NCBI GenBank assembly: GCA_027619655.1
Contig: JAQCHR010000278.1
Coordinates: 1-5,574, forward strand
Length of the DNA: 5,574 nucleotides
Reading direction: 5' to 3'
From: Pseudomonadota bacterium
GTDB taxonomy: Bacteria; Pseudomonadota; Alphaproteobacteria; UBA8366; GCA-2717185
The notes beneath the pieces were generated by a model that saw only the letters and a list, made by a program, of their open reading frames with translations, was not told the DNA's origin and ran no database searches. The position numbers and the translations under genes are program-made. Of the stretch, positions 1-5,574 are shown one piece after another. Within the stretch, counting starts at the first letter, position 1. Each line of letters starts with the position of its first letter.

Positions 1-34
1 GGCGCCCAAGAAACCGGCTGCCGAGAAGAAATAA
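1..34 (+). CDS. C-terminal end of an upstream gene (partial; possibly malate dehydrogenase)
   Basis: An open frame entering from the left edge (codons in register from base 2) ends at TAA 32-34 and encodes the residues APKKPAAEKK. It lies 44 bases upstream of sucC on the same strand, so it is probably co-transcribed. In many alphaproteobacteria the gene before sucC is mdh (malate dehydrogenase), which would fit a TCA cycle operon, but ten residues of low-complexity Lys/Pro/Ala sequence cannot identify a family. The tail itself is notable because most malate dehydrogenases end without such a basic extension, and because SucA downstream also ends in a Lys/Ala/Pro-rich tail. The reading frame and stop are seen directly; the identity is inferred from context only. 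Confidence 0.5.
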   Translation, partial: APKKPAAEKK

Positions 35-70
35 CGTCAATACCGTCATCAACGTTTTGACAACATGGAT

Positions 71-74
71 GAGG
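71..74 (+). promoter_or_regulatory. Weak ribosome binding site of sucC
   Basis: GAGG lies only four bases (TCTC) before the ATG at 79, which is closer than the usual 5-9 bases, so initiation from this site alone may be modest. An in-frame TGA at 70-72 rules out any longer sucC start, so ATG 79 is fixed by the sequence and by the family-typical N-terminus MNIHEYQAK. Confidence 0.5.
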
Positions 75-78
75 TCTC

Positions 79-1275
79 ATGAACATTCACGAGTACCAAG
101 CCAAGAATCTCCTGCGTAAATTCAATGTTGCCGTGCTGAGAGGCGCGGTAGCACACAGCGTGAGCGAAGCCGCAAGCGCGGCGCATGAGTTGGGCGGGCC
201 GGTTTGGGTGGTCAAGAGCCAGATCCATGCAGGCGGACGCGGTGCCGGCCGGTTCAAGGACGATCCCAATGGCAAGGGCGGCGTCCGCGTTGTCAAATCG
301 GTCGAGGAAGTCAAGGCCAGCGCGAGCCAGATGCTCAGCCATATCCTCGTTACCAAACAGACCGGGCCGGCGGGCAAGGAAGTGAAGCGGGTGTATATCG
401 AGGAAGGCTGCGATATCGCCCGCGAGCTTTATTTCAGCATGCTGCTCGACCGGGAAACCAGTCGGATCACGATCATCGCGTCGCAGGAAGGCGGGATGGA
501 CATCGAGGAAGTGGCGGCGAAGACGCCGGAGAAAATCCTCAAAATCGTCATCGATCCGGCTACCGGCATTTCCGGCTTTCACGCGCGTAACGTGGCGTTC
601 GGTCTGGGGCTCGAAGGCAAGCAGGTCGGCGCCGGCGTCAAGCTGGTGCTCGCCGTCTACAAGGCGTTCACCGAACTGGATGCCAGCCTGATCGAAATCA
701 ACCCGCTGGTGGTGACCGGCGACGGCAATGTCATCGCGCTCGATGCGAAGATGTCCTTCGACGACAACGCCCTGTTCCGGCACGGCGATGTTGAGGAGTT
801 GCGGGACGAGACCGAGGAAGACCCCTCCGAGCTCGAAGCATCCAAACACGAACTGAACTATATCAAGCTCGATGGCAGCATCGGCTGCATGGTCAACGGC
901 GCCGGGCTGGCGATGGCGACCATGGATATCATCAAGCTGTATGGCAGCGAGCCGGCGAACTTCCTGGATGTCGGCGGCAGCGCCACGAAGGAACGGGTGA
1001 CTACCGCGTTCAAGATCATCCTGTCCGACCCGAACGTCGCCGGCATTCTGGTCAATATCTTCGGCGGAATCATGCGCTGCGATGTGATCGCGGAAGGCAT
1101 CGTCGCGGCGGCGAAGGAGGTCAAGCTGTCCGTTCCGCTGGTCGTCAGGCTGGAAGGCACCAATGTTGCGCTGGGCAAGGAAATCATCGCCAATTCCGGC
1201 CTCTCTATCATCGCCGCAAACGATCTGGGCGATGCCGCGCAGAAAATTGTCACTGCCGTGAAGGAGGCCAAATAG
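79..1275 (+). CDS. sucC: Succinate-CoA ligase (succinyl-CoA synthetase), beta subunit
   Basis: SucC is the nucleotide-binding subunit of the cytoplasmic SucCD enzyme, which interconverts succinyl-CoA plus NDP and phosphate with succinate, CoA and NTP. The 398-residue product starts with the family signature MNIHEYQAK. It has an N-terminal ATP-grasp domain (about residues 2-230) and a C-terminal CoA-ligase domain (about 265-390). Visible key residues are Lys46 (WVVKSQ), the GGRG loop at 52-55, and Glu206, Asn208 and Asp222. The last two keep the 14-residue spacing of the E. coli Mg ligands Asn199 and Asp213. The segments GCMVNGAGLAMATMD (269-283), NFLDVGGSATKERVT (294-308) and VNIFGGIMRCD (325-335) are diagnostic. 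E. coli SucC is 388 residues; the extra length is an insert after GGRG (about 58-66) typical of alphaproteobacteria. Two positions differ from what I recall as usual: Leu20 where E. coli has Pro20, and Ala56 where related proteins have Lys. Adenine nucleotide use is assumed, not shown. Malate-CoA ligase (MtkA) is a related alternative made unlikely by the sucAB context. Confidence 0.97.
   Translation: MNIHEYQAKNLLRKFNVAVLRGAVAHSVSEAASAAHELGGPVWVVKSQIHAGGRGAGRFKDDPNGKGGVRVVKSVEEVKASASQMLSHILVTKQTGPAGKEVKRVYIEEGCDIARELYFSMLLDRETSRITIIASQEGGMDIEEVAAKTPEKILKIVIDPATGISGFHARNVAFGLGLEGKQVGAGVKLVLAVYKAFTELDASLIEINPLVVTGDGNVIALDAKMSFDDNALFRHGDVEELRDETEEDPSELEASKHELNYIKLDGSIGCMVNGAGLAMATMDIIKLYGSEPANFLDVGGSATKERVTTAFKIILSDPNVAGILVNIFGGIMRCDVIAEGIVAAAKEVKLSVPLVVRLEGTNVALGKEIIANSGLSIIAANDLGDAAQKIVTAVKEAK
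1261..1267 (+). promoter_or_regulatory. Ribosome binding site of sucD, inside the end of sucC
   Basis: AAGGAGG is a near-perfect Shine-Dalgarno sequence eight bases before the sucD ATG at 1276. It is embedded in the last sense codons of sucC (Lys-Glu-Ala), so the sucC C-terminus and the sucD initiation signal share the same bases. This fits translational coupling and equal production of the two subunits. Confidence 0.85.
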
Positions 1276-2151
1276 ATGGCCGTTCTCGTCAACAAGGACA
1301 CGCGCGTTATCTGCCAGGGGTTTACCGGTCTGCAGGGAACGTTTCATTCCGAACAGGCGATCGCCTATGGCACAAGGATGGTCGGCGGTGTAACGCCGGG
1401 CAAGGGGGGCAGCACGCATCTCGATCTGCCGGTTTACGATACGGTGGCTGCCGCGGTGCGGGCATCGCGGGTCGATGCCACGGTGATCTATGTCCCGCCG
1501 CCGTTTGCCGGCGATGCGATCCTCGAAGCGCTCGATGCGGAGATCCCGCTGGTGATCTGCATTACCGAAGGCATCCCGGTTCTCGACATGGTCAGGGTGA
1601 AGCGGTTGCTCGCCGGCTCGAAGTCGCGACTGATCGGGCCGAACTGCCCCGGCGTCATCACGCCGGACGAATGCAAGATCGGCATCATGCCGGGGCACAT
1701 CCACAAGCGCGGCAGGATCGGCATCGTTTCGCGGTCCGGCACACTGACCTATGAAGCGGTCGCGCAGACAACGACGACCGGGCTTGGCCAGACGACCTGT
1801 ATCGGTATCGGCGGCGATCCGGTTAACGGTACAAATTTCATCGATTGCCTGGAAATGTTCCTGGCCGATCCGGAAACCGAAGGCATCATCATGATCGGCG
1901 AAATCGGCGGTACCGCCGAGGAGCAGGCGACGGAATTCTACCGGCAGTCGAAGGTCAAGAAGCCGATCGTCGGCTTCATCGCGGGTGTCACGGCGCCGCC
2001 GGGCAAACGCATGGGTCATGCCGGCGCCATCATTTCCGGCGGTCAGGGCACGGCCGAATCGAAAATCGACGCCATGAAGAGCGCCGGTTTCACGGTCGCG
2101 TCCAGCCCGGCCGGCATTGGCACGGCAATGGTTGAGGCGATGCGCGGCTGA
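1276..2151 (+). CDS. sucD: Succinate-CoA ligase (succinyl-CoA synthetase), alpha subunit
   Basis: SucD carries the CoA-binding site and the histidine that is phosphorylated during catalysis; it works only in complex with SucC in the cytoplasm. The 291-residue product (E. coli: 289) has an N-terminal Rossmann-type CoA-binding domain containing GFTGLQGTFHSEQ (15-27), followed by the ligase domain. GPNCPGVITP (121-130) and SRSGTLTYEA (152-161) are conserved blocks. The active-site histidine is His248 in GKRMGHAGAI (243-252), equivalent to E. coli His246, and Glu209 in MIGEIGG is the expected residue that contacts the phosphohistidine. No key residue is missing. The ATG directly follows the sucC TAG with no base between, and a strong ribosome binding site lies inside sucC, so the two cistrons are probably coupled. 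The nearly invariant family sequence leaves little doubt about function. Confidence 0.98.
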   Translation: MAVLVNKDTRVICQGFTGLQGTFHSEQAIAYGTRMVGGVTPGKGGSTHLDLPVYDTVAAAVRASRVDATVIYVPPPFAGDAILEALDAEIPLVICITEGIPVLDMVRVKRLLAGSKSRLIGPNCPGVITPDECKIGIMPGHIHKRGRIGIVSRSGTLTYEAVAQTTTTGLGQTTCIGIGGDPVNGTNFIDCLEMFLADPETEGIIMIGEIGGTAEEQATEFYRQSKVKKPIVGFIAGVTAPPGKRMGHAGAIISGGQGTAESKIDAMKSAGFTVASSPAGIGTAMVEAMRG

Positions 2152-2158
2152 CAACCCC

Positions 2159-2178
2159 GCGCGGCTTTGAAACCGCGC
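2159..2178 (+). other. GC-rich stem-loop in the sucD-sucA spacer
   Basis: GCGCGG (2159-2164) can pair with CCGCGC (2173-2178) around the eight-base loop CTTTGAAA, starting eight bases after the sucD stop. No run of T follows, so it does not look like an intrinsic terminator, and sucA must be read through it. It could stabilise the upstream mRNA end, mark a processing site, or be chance in GC-rich DNA. The pairing is visible; any role is inference. Confidence 0.4.
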
Positions 2179-2194
2179 CGGCCTTGCCGCGGAT

Positions 2195-2200
2195 AGGGAG
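2195..2200 (+). promoter_or_regulatory. Ribosome binding site of sucA
   Basis: AGGGAG lies six bases before the ATG at 2207 and supports that start over the in-frame ATG at 2219 (Met5), which would sit 18 bases from it. Confidence 0.75.
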
Positions 2201-2206
2201 AAAAGA

Positions 2207-5200
2207 ATGGCATCTCAAATGGAAGATTCCTCGGTTCTGTTTGGCGCCAACGAGGCGTATGTCACCGAGTTGTACGCAAAGTTCCTGGACGATTCGGGCT
2301 CTGTCGATGCGGACTGGGCGGAATTTTTCGGCAATCTGGATGATTCGGAGCGGGATCTGTTGCGGGATCTGGAAGGCGCCACCTGGGCGCCGCGCAGGAC
2401 CCGGGTCATGGGCGACCGCAGCAACGGTGACCTTCCCGACGCCACATCCGGCGTAACCGAGACGCCGACGCCACGTGCCGCTTTCGTGCCGTCATCCGGT
2501 GCCGGAGCCGAACAGATTCGCCAGGCGACACGGGATTCGCTGCGCGCCCTGATGCTGATCCGGAATTACCGGGTACGGGGTCATCTGCATGCCAACCTGG
2601 ACCCGCTTGGTCTGGTGAAGCCGATTTCCCATGCCGATCTTGATCCGGCGACCTATGGCTTTACCGAACGGGATATGGATCGGCCGATTTATATCAATTT
2701 TGTGCTGGGCCTTGAGGCGGCCTCGCTCAAGCAGATCGTGAAGATCCTTGAGGAAACCTATTGCGGCAATATTGGCGTCGAATTCATGCACATCCAGGTT
2801 CCAGAGGAAAAAGCCTGGATCCAGGAACGAATCGAAGGCATCCGCAACCAGACGGACTTTACCGAACTCGGCAAGCGCACGATTCTGGAGCGCCTGACCG
2901 AGGCCGAAACGTTCGAAAGATTTCTTGACCGCAAACATCGGGGCACCAAGCGGTTCGGCCTCGATGGCGGCGAATCCGTCGTCCCGGCGATCGAACAGAT
3001 CCTCAAGCGCGGCGCGCAGCTCGGGTTCGAGGAAATGATTATCGGCATGCCGCATCGCGGGCGGCTCAACGTCCTCGCCAATATCCTGAACAAGCCCTAC
3101 AAGGCGATCTTTTCCGAATTCGCCGGCAATGCGTCCCAGCCCGATGACGGGTTCGGTTCGGGCGATGTGAAATACCATCTGGGTACGTCTTCCGACCGCG
3201 AGTTCGACGGCCATACGGTGCATCTGTCGCTGACCCCCAATCCCAGCCACCTGGAAGCGGTGAATACCGTCGTGCTGGGCAAGGTGCGCGCCAAGCAGCG
3301 CCAGCGCGGCGATGCGGATCGGGGCAAGGTGATCGGCCTGCTGCTGCACGGCGATGCGGCTTTCCCCGGCCAGGGCATCGTGGCGGAAACCTTCGACCTG
3401 TCGCAGTTGCGCGGCTATCGGACGGGCGGGACGATCCATTTCATCTGCAACAACCAGATCGGTTTCACGACGGCCCCGTCCTATTCGCGCTCCTCGCCCT
3501 ATTGCTCCGACGTGGCGAAAATGGTGTCCGCGCCGATTTTTCACGTCAATGGCGATGATGTCGAAGCCTGCGTGCATGTGGCGCGGATGGCGACCGAATA
3601 CCGCCAGAAATTCAAGAAGGATGTGGTGATCGACCTGTGGTGCTACCGCCGCCATGGCCATAATGAAGGCGACGAGCCGGCATTCACCCAGCCGCTGATG
3701 TACAAGAAGATAGAAGCGCATCCGACGACCCGGAAGATTTATGCAGACAAGCTGGAAGCGGAAGGTGTCCTGAAACCGGGCGAAGCCGACAAGATGGTGG
3801 AGCGGTTCCAGCAGCACCTGGAAAGTGAATTTGAAGTGTCCGCTTCCTTCATCGGCAACAAGGCGGACTGGTTCGAAGGGAAGTGGGAAGGTTTCGCGAT
3901 GGCGAGCGGCGATGAGCGCCGCGGCGAAACCGTGGTGGAAATGGACGTGCTGCGCGAAGTCGGGCATGCCCTGACGACGGTGCCGCAGAACTTCAACGCC
4001 AATCCGAAGATTATCCGGCAACTCGAAGCCAAGCGTAAAATGTTCGAAACCGGCGAAGGCATCGACTGGGCGACCGGCGAGGCGCTGGCCCTGGGGACGC
4101 TGCTGGTTGAGTCGACACAGGTTCGACTGTCCGGCGAGGATTGCCGACGCGGCACCTTCAGCCAGCGCCATGCGGTGCTGATCGACCAGACAACCGAGGA
4201 AGACTATATCCCGCTCAACAATATCCGTTTCGGCCAGGCGCCGTTCGAGGTGATCGACAGCCCGCTGTCGGAATTCGGCGTGCTGGGTTTTGAATATGGC
4301 TACAGTTCGGCGGAGCCGCATGCGCTGGTGATGTGGGAGGCGCAGTTTGGCGATTTCGCCAATGGCGCGCAGGTCATCATCGACCAGTTCATATCATCCG
4401 GTGAACATAAATGGCTGCGGATGAACGGACTCGTCATGCTGCTGCCGCATGGTTATGAAGGCCAGGGGCCGGAGCATTCCTCGGCCCGGCTGGAACGGTA
4501 TCTCCAGCTTTGCGGCGACGACAACATGCAGGTCTGCTACCCGACCACGCCGGCGAACTATTACCATGTGCTGCGCCGGCAGGTGCATCGCAACTTCCGC
4601 AAGCCGCTAATCCTGATGACGCCGAAATCGCTGCTGCGGCACAAGAACTGCGTATCGAAACTGAGGGAATTCGGCCCCGGCACGACCTTTCACCGGGTGC
4701 TCTGGGACGATGCGGAGGGCACCAAAGCCCTGCGCGCCGACAAGGATATCCGGCGCGTTGTCCTGTGCAGCGGCAAGGTCTATTTCGACCTGCTGGAGAA
4801 GCGCGAAAAGCGCGGCATCAAGGATGTCTACCTGATGCGCGTGGAACAGCTTTATCCCTTCCCGAAGAAGTCGCTTCGCGAACAGCTGGGCCGTTTCCCG
4901 CAGGCCGAGGTCGTCTGGTGCCAGGAAGAATCGGAAAACATGGGCGCCTGGACCTTTATCGACCGGCGGCTCGAAGCCGTCATGGTCGATATCGGTATGG
5001 ACGTGAACCGGCCGCGCTATGTGGGACGCTCCGATTCAGCCGCGCCCGCGACGGGTCTGTTGAAGCGGCATCTGCAGGAACAGGCGAAGCTGGTCGACGA
5101 GGCGCTGACATTGCCGCCAAAGTCCCGCAAGGCGCCGGCACGCGTCGCTGCAGTACCGAAGGTCACGGCGGCGAAACCGTCGGCTGGCAAGGCAGCCACC

Positions 5201-5248
5201 CGTAAACCGGCGGCGCGCAAGCCCGCGACCCGCAGCAAGACGAAATAA
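2207..5248 (+). CDS. sucA: 2-oxoglutarate dehydrogenase E1 component (thiamine diphosphate-dependent)
   Basis: SucA decarboxylates 2-oxoglutarate with thiamine diphosphate and passes the succinyl group to the lipoyl arm of SucB in the cytoplasmic 2-oxoglutarate dehydrogenase complex. The 1013-residue product has the N-terminal E2-binding motif (about 10-46, LYAKFLDDSGSVDADWAEFF), a low-complexity Ser/Thr/Pro linker (about 70-100), the thiamine-binding domain (about 205-535), the pyrimidine-binding transketolase domain (about 620-815) and the C-terminal domain (about 820-965). His283 (MPHRGR) and His324 (VKYH) match the E. coli substrate contacts His260 and His298. Asp383 (HGDAAF) and Asn416 (NNQIGFTT) are the expected Mg-thiamine diphosphate ligands. 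Other family blocks are CYRRHGHNEGDEP (479-491), GQGPEHSSARLERY (752-765) and MTPKSLLRHK (804-813). There is no fused acyltransferase domain of the actinobacterial type. E. coli SucA has 933 residues; part of the excess is a basic tail from about 971 to the end, annotated separately. The gene sits 55 bases after sucD and 22 before sucB, consistent with one operon. Confidence 0.98.
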   Translation: MASQMEDSSVLFGANEAYVTELYAKFLDDSGSVDADWAEFFGNLDDSERDLLRDLEGATWAPRRTRVMGDRSNGDLPDATSGVTETPTPRAAFVPSSGAGAEQIRQATRDSLRALMLIRNYRVRGHLHANLDPLGLVKPISHADLDPATYGFTERDMDRPIYINFVLGLEAASLKQIVKILEETYCGNIGVEFMHIQVPEEKAWIQERIEGIRNQTDFTELGKRTILERLTEAETFERFLDRKHRGTKRFGLDGGESVVPAIEQILKRGAQLGFEEMIIGMPHRGRLNVLANILNKPYKAIFSEFAGNASQPDDGFGSGDVKYHLGTSSDREFDGHTVHLSLTPNPSHLEAVNTVVLGKVRAKQRQRGDADRGKVIGLLLHGDAAFPGQGIVAETFDLSQLRGYRTGGTIHFICNNQIGFTTAPSYSRSSPYCSDVAKMVSAPIFHVNGDDVEACVHVARMATEYRQKFKKDVVIDLWCYRRHGHNEGDEPAFTQPLMYKKIEAHPTTRKIYADKLEAEGVLKPGEADKMVERFQQHLESEFEVSASFIGNKADWFEGKWEGFAMASGDERRGETVVEMDVLREVGHALTTVPQNFNANPKIIRQLEAKRKMFETGEGIDWATGEALALGTLLVESTQVRLSGEDCRRGTFSQRHAVLIDQTTEEDYIPLNNIRFGQAPFEVIDSPLSEFGVLGFEYGYSSAEPHALVMWEAQFGDFANGAQVIIDQFISSGEHKWLRMNGLVMLLPHGYEGQGPEHSSARLERYLQLCGDDNMQVCYPTTPANYYHVLRRQVHRNFRKPLILMTPKSLLRHKNCVSKLREFGPGTTFHRVLWDDAEGTKALRADKDIRRVVLCSGKVYFDLLEKREKRGIKDVYLMRVEQLYPFPKKSLREQLGRFPQAEVVWCQEESENMGAWTFIDRRLEAVMVDIGMDVNRPRYVGRSDSAAPATGLLKRHLQEQAKLVDEALTLPPKSRKAPARVAAVPKVTAAKPSAGKAATRKPAARKPATRSKTK
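5156..5230 (+). repeat. Five pentapeptide repeats in the basic C-terminal tail of SucA
   Basis: SucA residues 984-1008 form five tandem units of the pattern x-Lys-x-x-(Ala/Thr), for example AKPSA, RKPAA and RKPAT, encoded by five imperfect 15-base units. Lysines stand at 985, 990, 995, 1000 and 1005, and arginines at 999, 1004 and 1009. The wider tail (971-1013, bases 5117-5245) has nine Lys, five Arg and no Asp or Glu. The Lys codons alternate AAG/AAA and Ala and Pro codons vary, so the periodicity is clearer in protein than in DNA. Similar Lys/Ala/Pro repeats occur in histone H1-like and HU-type tails; a role here is unknown. Confidence 0.75.
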
Positions 5249-5256
5249 CGCCGACT

Positions 5257-5262
5257 GAAAGG
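5257..5262 (+). promoter_or_regulatory. Ribosome binding site of sucB
   Basis: GAAAGG lies eight bases before the ATG at 5271 in a 22-base spacer after the sucA stop. It is a moderate Shine-Dalgarno match and supports the start chosen from the lipoyl-domain N-terminus. The spacer shows no hairpin or promoter. Confidence 0.6.
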
Positions 5263-5270
5263 CTTCCCTG

Positions 5271-5574
5271 ATGACAATCCAGATTACGGTTCCCACGCTG
5301 GGCGAATCGATCACCGAAGCGACCGTTGCCAAATGGTACAAGAAGGTCGGTGACACCGTTGCCGCCGATGAAACGCTGCTCGAACTGGAAACCGACAAGG
5401 TAACGCTGGAAGTTCCGGCGCCGTCCGCCGGCGTGCTGCAGGAAATTCTCGTCAGCGACGGCGCGAATGTTGGCGTCGGCGCGCTGCTGGGCAGTATTGC
5501 CGAAGGCGCTGCGGCCCCGGCGCCTGCTGCCACGCCTGCCTCCGCGCCCGCCGCTGCGCCCGCGCCCGCGGCCT
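5271..5574 (+). CDS. sucB: 2-oxoglutarate dehydrogenase E2 component, dihydrolipoyl succinyltransferase (N-terminal part)
   Basis: SucB is the core of the 2-oxoglutarate dehydrogenase complex: its lipoyl arm takes the succinyl group from SucA and its catalytic domain passes it to CoA. Only 101 codons are in the window and the frame is open at the right edge. Residues 2-78 are a biotinyl/lipoyl domain: it begins TIQITVPTLGESITEA, has the lipoylation site Lys43 in ETDKV (40-44), and the conserved PAPSAGVL turn (49-56). From about residue 79 an Ala/Pro-rich flexible linker begins and continues past the edge. The peripheral-subunit-binding and catalytic domains must lie beyond the window. The ETDKVTLEVPAP form and the position 22 bases after sucA favour SucB over the pyruvate dehydrogenase E2, whose lipoyl domain usually differs around this motif. 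The number of lipoyl domains cannot be seen, but one is usual for SucB. Confidence 0.95.
   Translation, partial: MTIQITVPTLGESITEATVAKWYKKVGDTVAADETLLELETDKVTLEVPAPSAGVLQEILVSDGANVGVGALLGSIAEGAAAPAPAATPASAPAAAPAPAA

Noticed and set aside
36..61. Inverted repeat GTCAA (36-40) and TTGAC (57-61) as a possible terminator or operator between the upstream gene and sucC.
   Set aside because: It has only five pairs, a 16-base loop and no T run, so it is too weak to support a terminator or a named operator.
57..62. A perfect TTGACA resembling a -35 box upstream of sucC.
   Set aside because: With a 16-18 base spacer the -10 box would fall at about 79-86, inside the sucC start, where the best match is only three of six (GAACAT). 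Transcription would then start within sucC, so a sucC promoter here is unlikely.
49..2154. A 701-codon open frame on the minus strand spanning sucC and sucD.
   Set aside because: It is in exact codon register with both genes, so it needs only the absence of TTA, CTA and TCA codons in the sense genes, which GC-rich codon use explains. It starts with TTG, ends at the TCA at 49-51, shows no recognisable family, and sits opposite two highly conserved genes.
2492..4321. A 609-codon open frame on the minus strand opposite sucA.
   Set aside because: It is likewise in register with sucA codons and ends at the Ser96 TCA codon (2492-2494). It has no recognisable domain and is a codon-bias shadow.
4510..5205. 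A 231-codon plus-strand frame inside sucA.
   Set aside because: It overlaps the conserved end of SucA in another frame, has no recognisable domain and has the Arg/Gly/Ala-rich look of an out-of-frame reading of GC-rich DNA.
5511..5574. A GC-rich low-complexity tract of GCN and CCN codons at the right edge as a possible repeat element.
   Set aside because: It reads in frame as the Ala/Pro linker that normally follows the lipoyl domain of E2 proteins.

Overview
The window is an almost intergene-free stretch of a tricarboxylic acid cycle operon, all on the + strand. In order it holds the last codons of an unidentified upstream gene (possibly malate dehydrogenase), sucC, sucD, sucA, and the first 101 codons of sucB. 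The gene order (succinyl-CoA synthetase genes before the 2-oxoglutarate dehydrogenase genes), the moderately high GC content (about 60% by eye), the near absence of TTA, CTA and TCA codons, and alphaproteobacterial-style protein details (a SucC of 398 residues with the long insert after GGRG, and a SucA about 1,000 residues long) all suggest an alphaproteobacterium, perhaps of a Rhodospirillales-like lineage. The lineage is an inference and was not tested against any database.

Layout: 1-34 is the tail of the upstream gene, and 35-78 is a short spacer with a weak ribosome binding site. sucC covers 79-1275 and sucD covers 1276-2151; the sucC stop codon directly abuts the sucD ATG. Positions 2152-2206 are a 55-base spacer with a GC-rich hairpin and a good ribosome binding site. 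sucA covers 2207-5248, 5249-5270 is a spacer with a ribosome binding site, and sucB starts at 5271 and runs off the window end. There is no stretch over 300 bases without a gene. I see no tRNA, rRNA, CRISPR array, insertion sequence, convincing promoter or intrinsic terminator.

Function: SucA (E1) and SucB (E2), with an E3 dihydrolipoyl dehydrogenase encoded elsewhere, convert 2-oxoglutarate to succinyl-CoA. SucC and SucD then convert succinyl-CoA to succinate while making a nucleoside triphosphate. The operon therefore encodes two consecutive TCA cycle steps. All recognisable catalytic residues are present and no gene is broken.

This is mainly a conserved housekeeping region and I do not see a hidden new system. 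The best lead is the C-terminus of SucA: after the usual end of the family the protein carries a 43-residue acid-free basic tail with lysines spaced exactly five residues apart, like histone H1 or HU-type tails. The upstream gene also ends in a short Lys/Pro/Ala-rich tail. Smaller observations are a five-codon reading frame overlapping the sucC start, alternative hairpins in the sucD-sucA spacer, and unusual residues in the SucC nucleotide-binding region.
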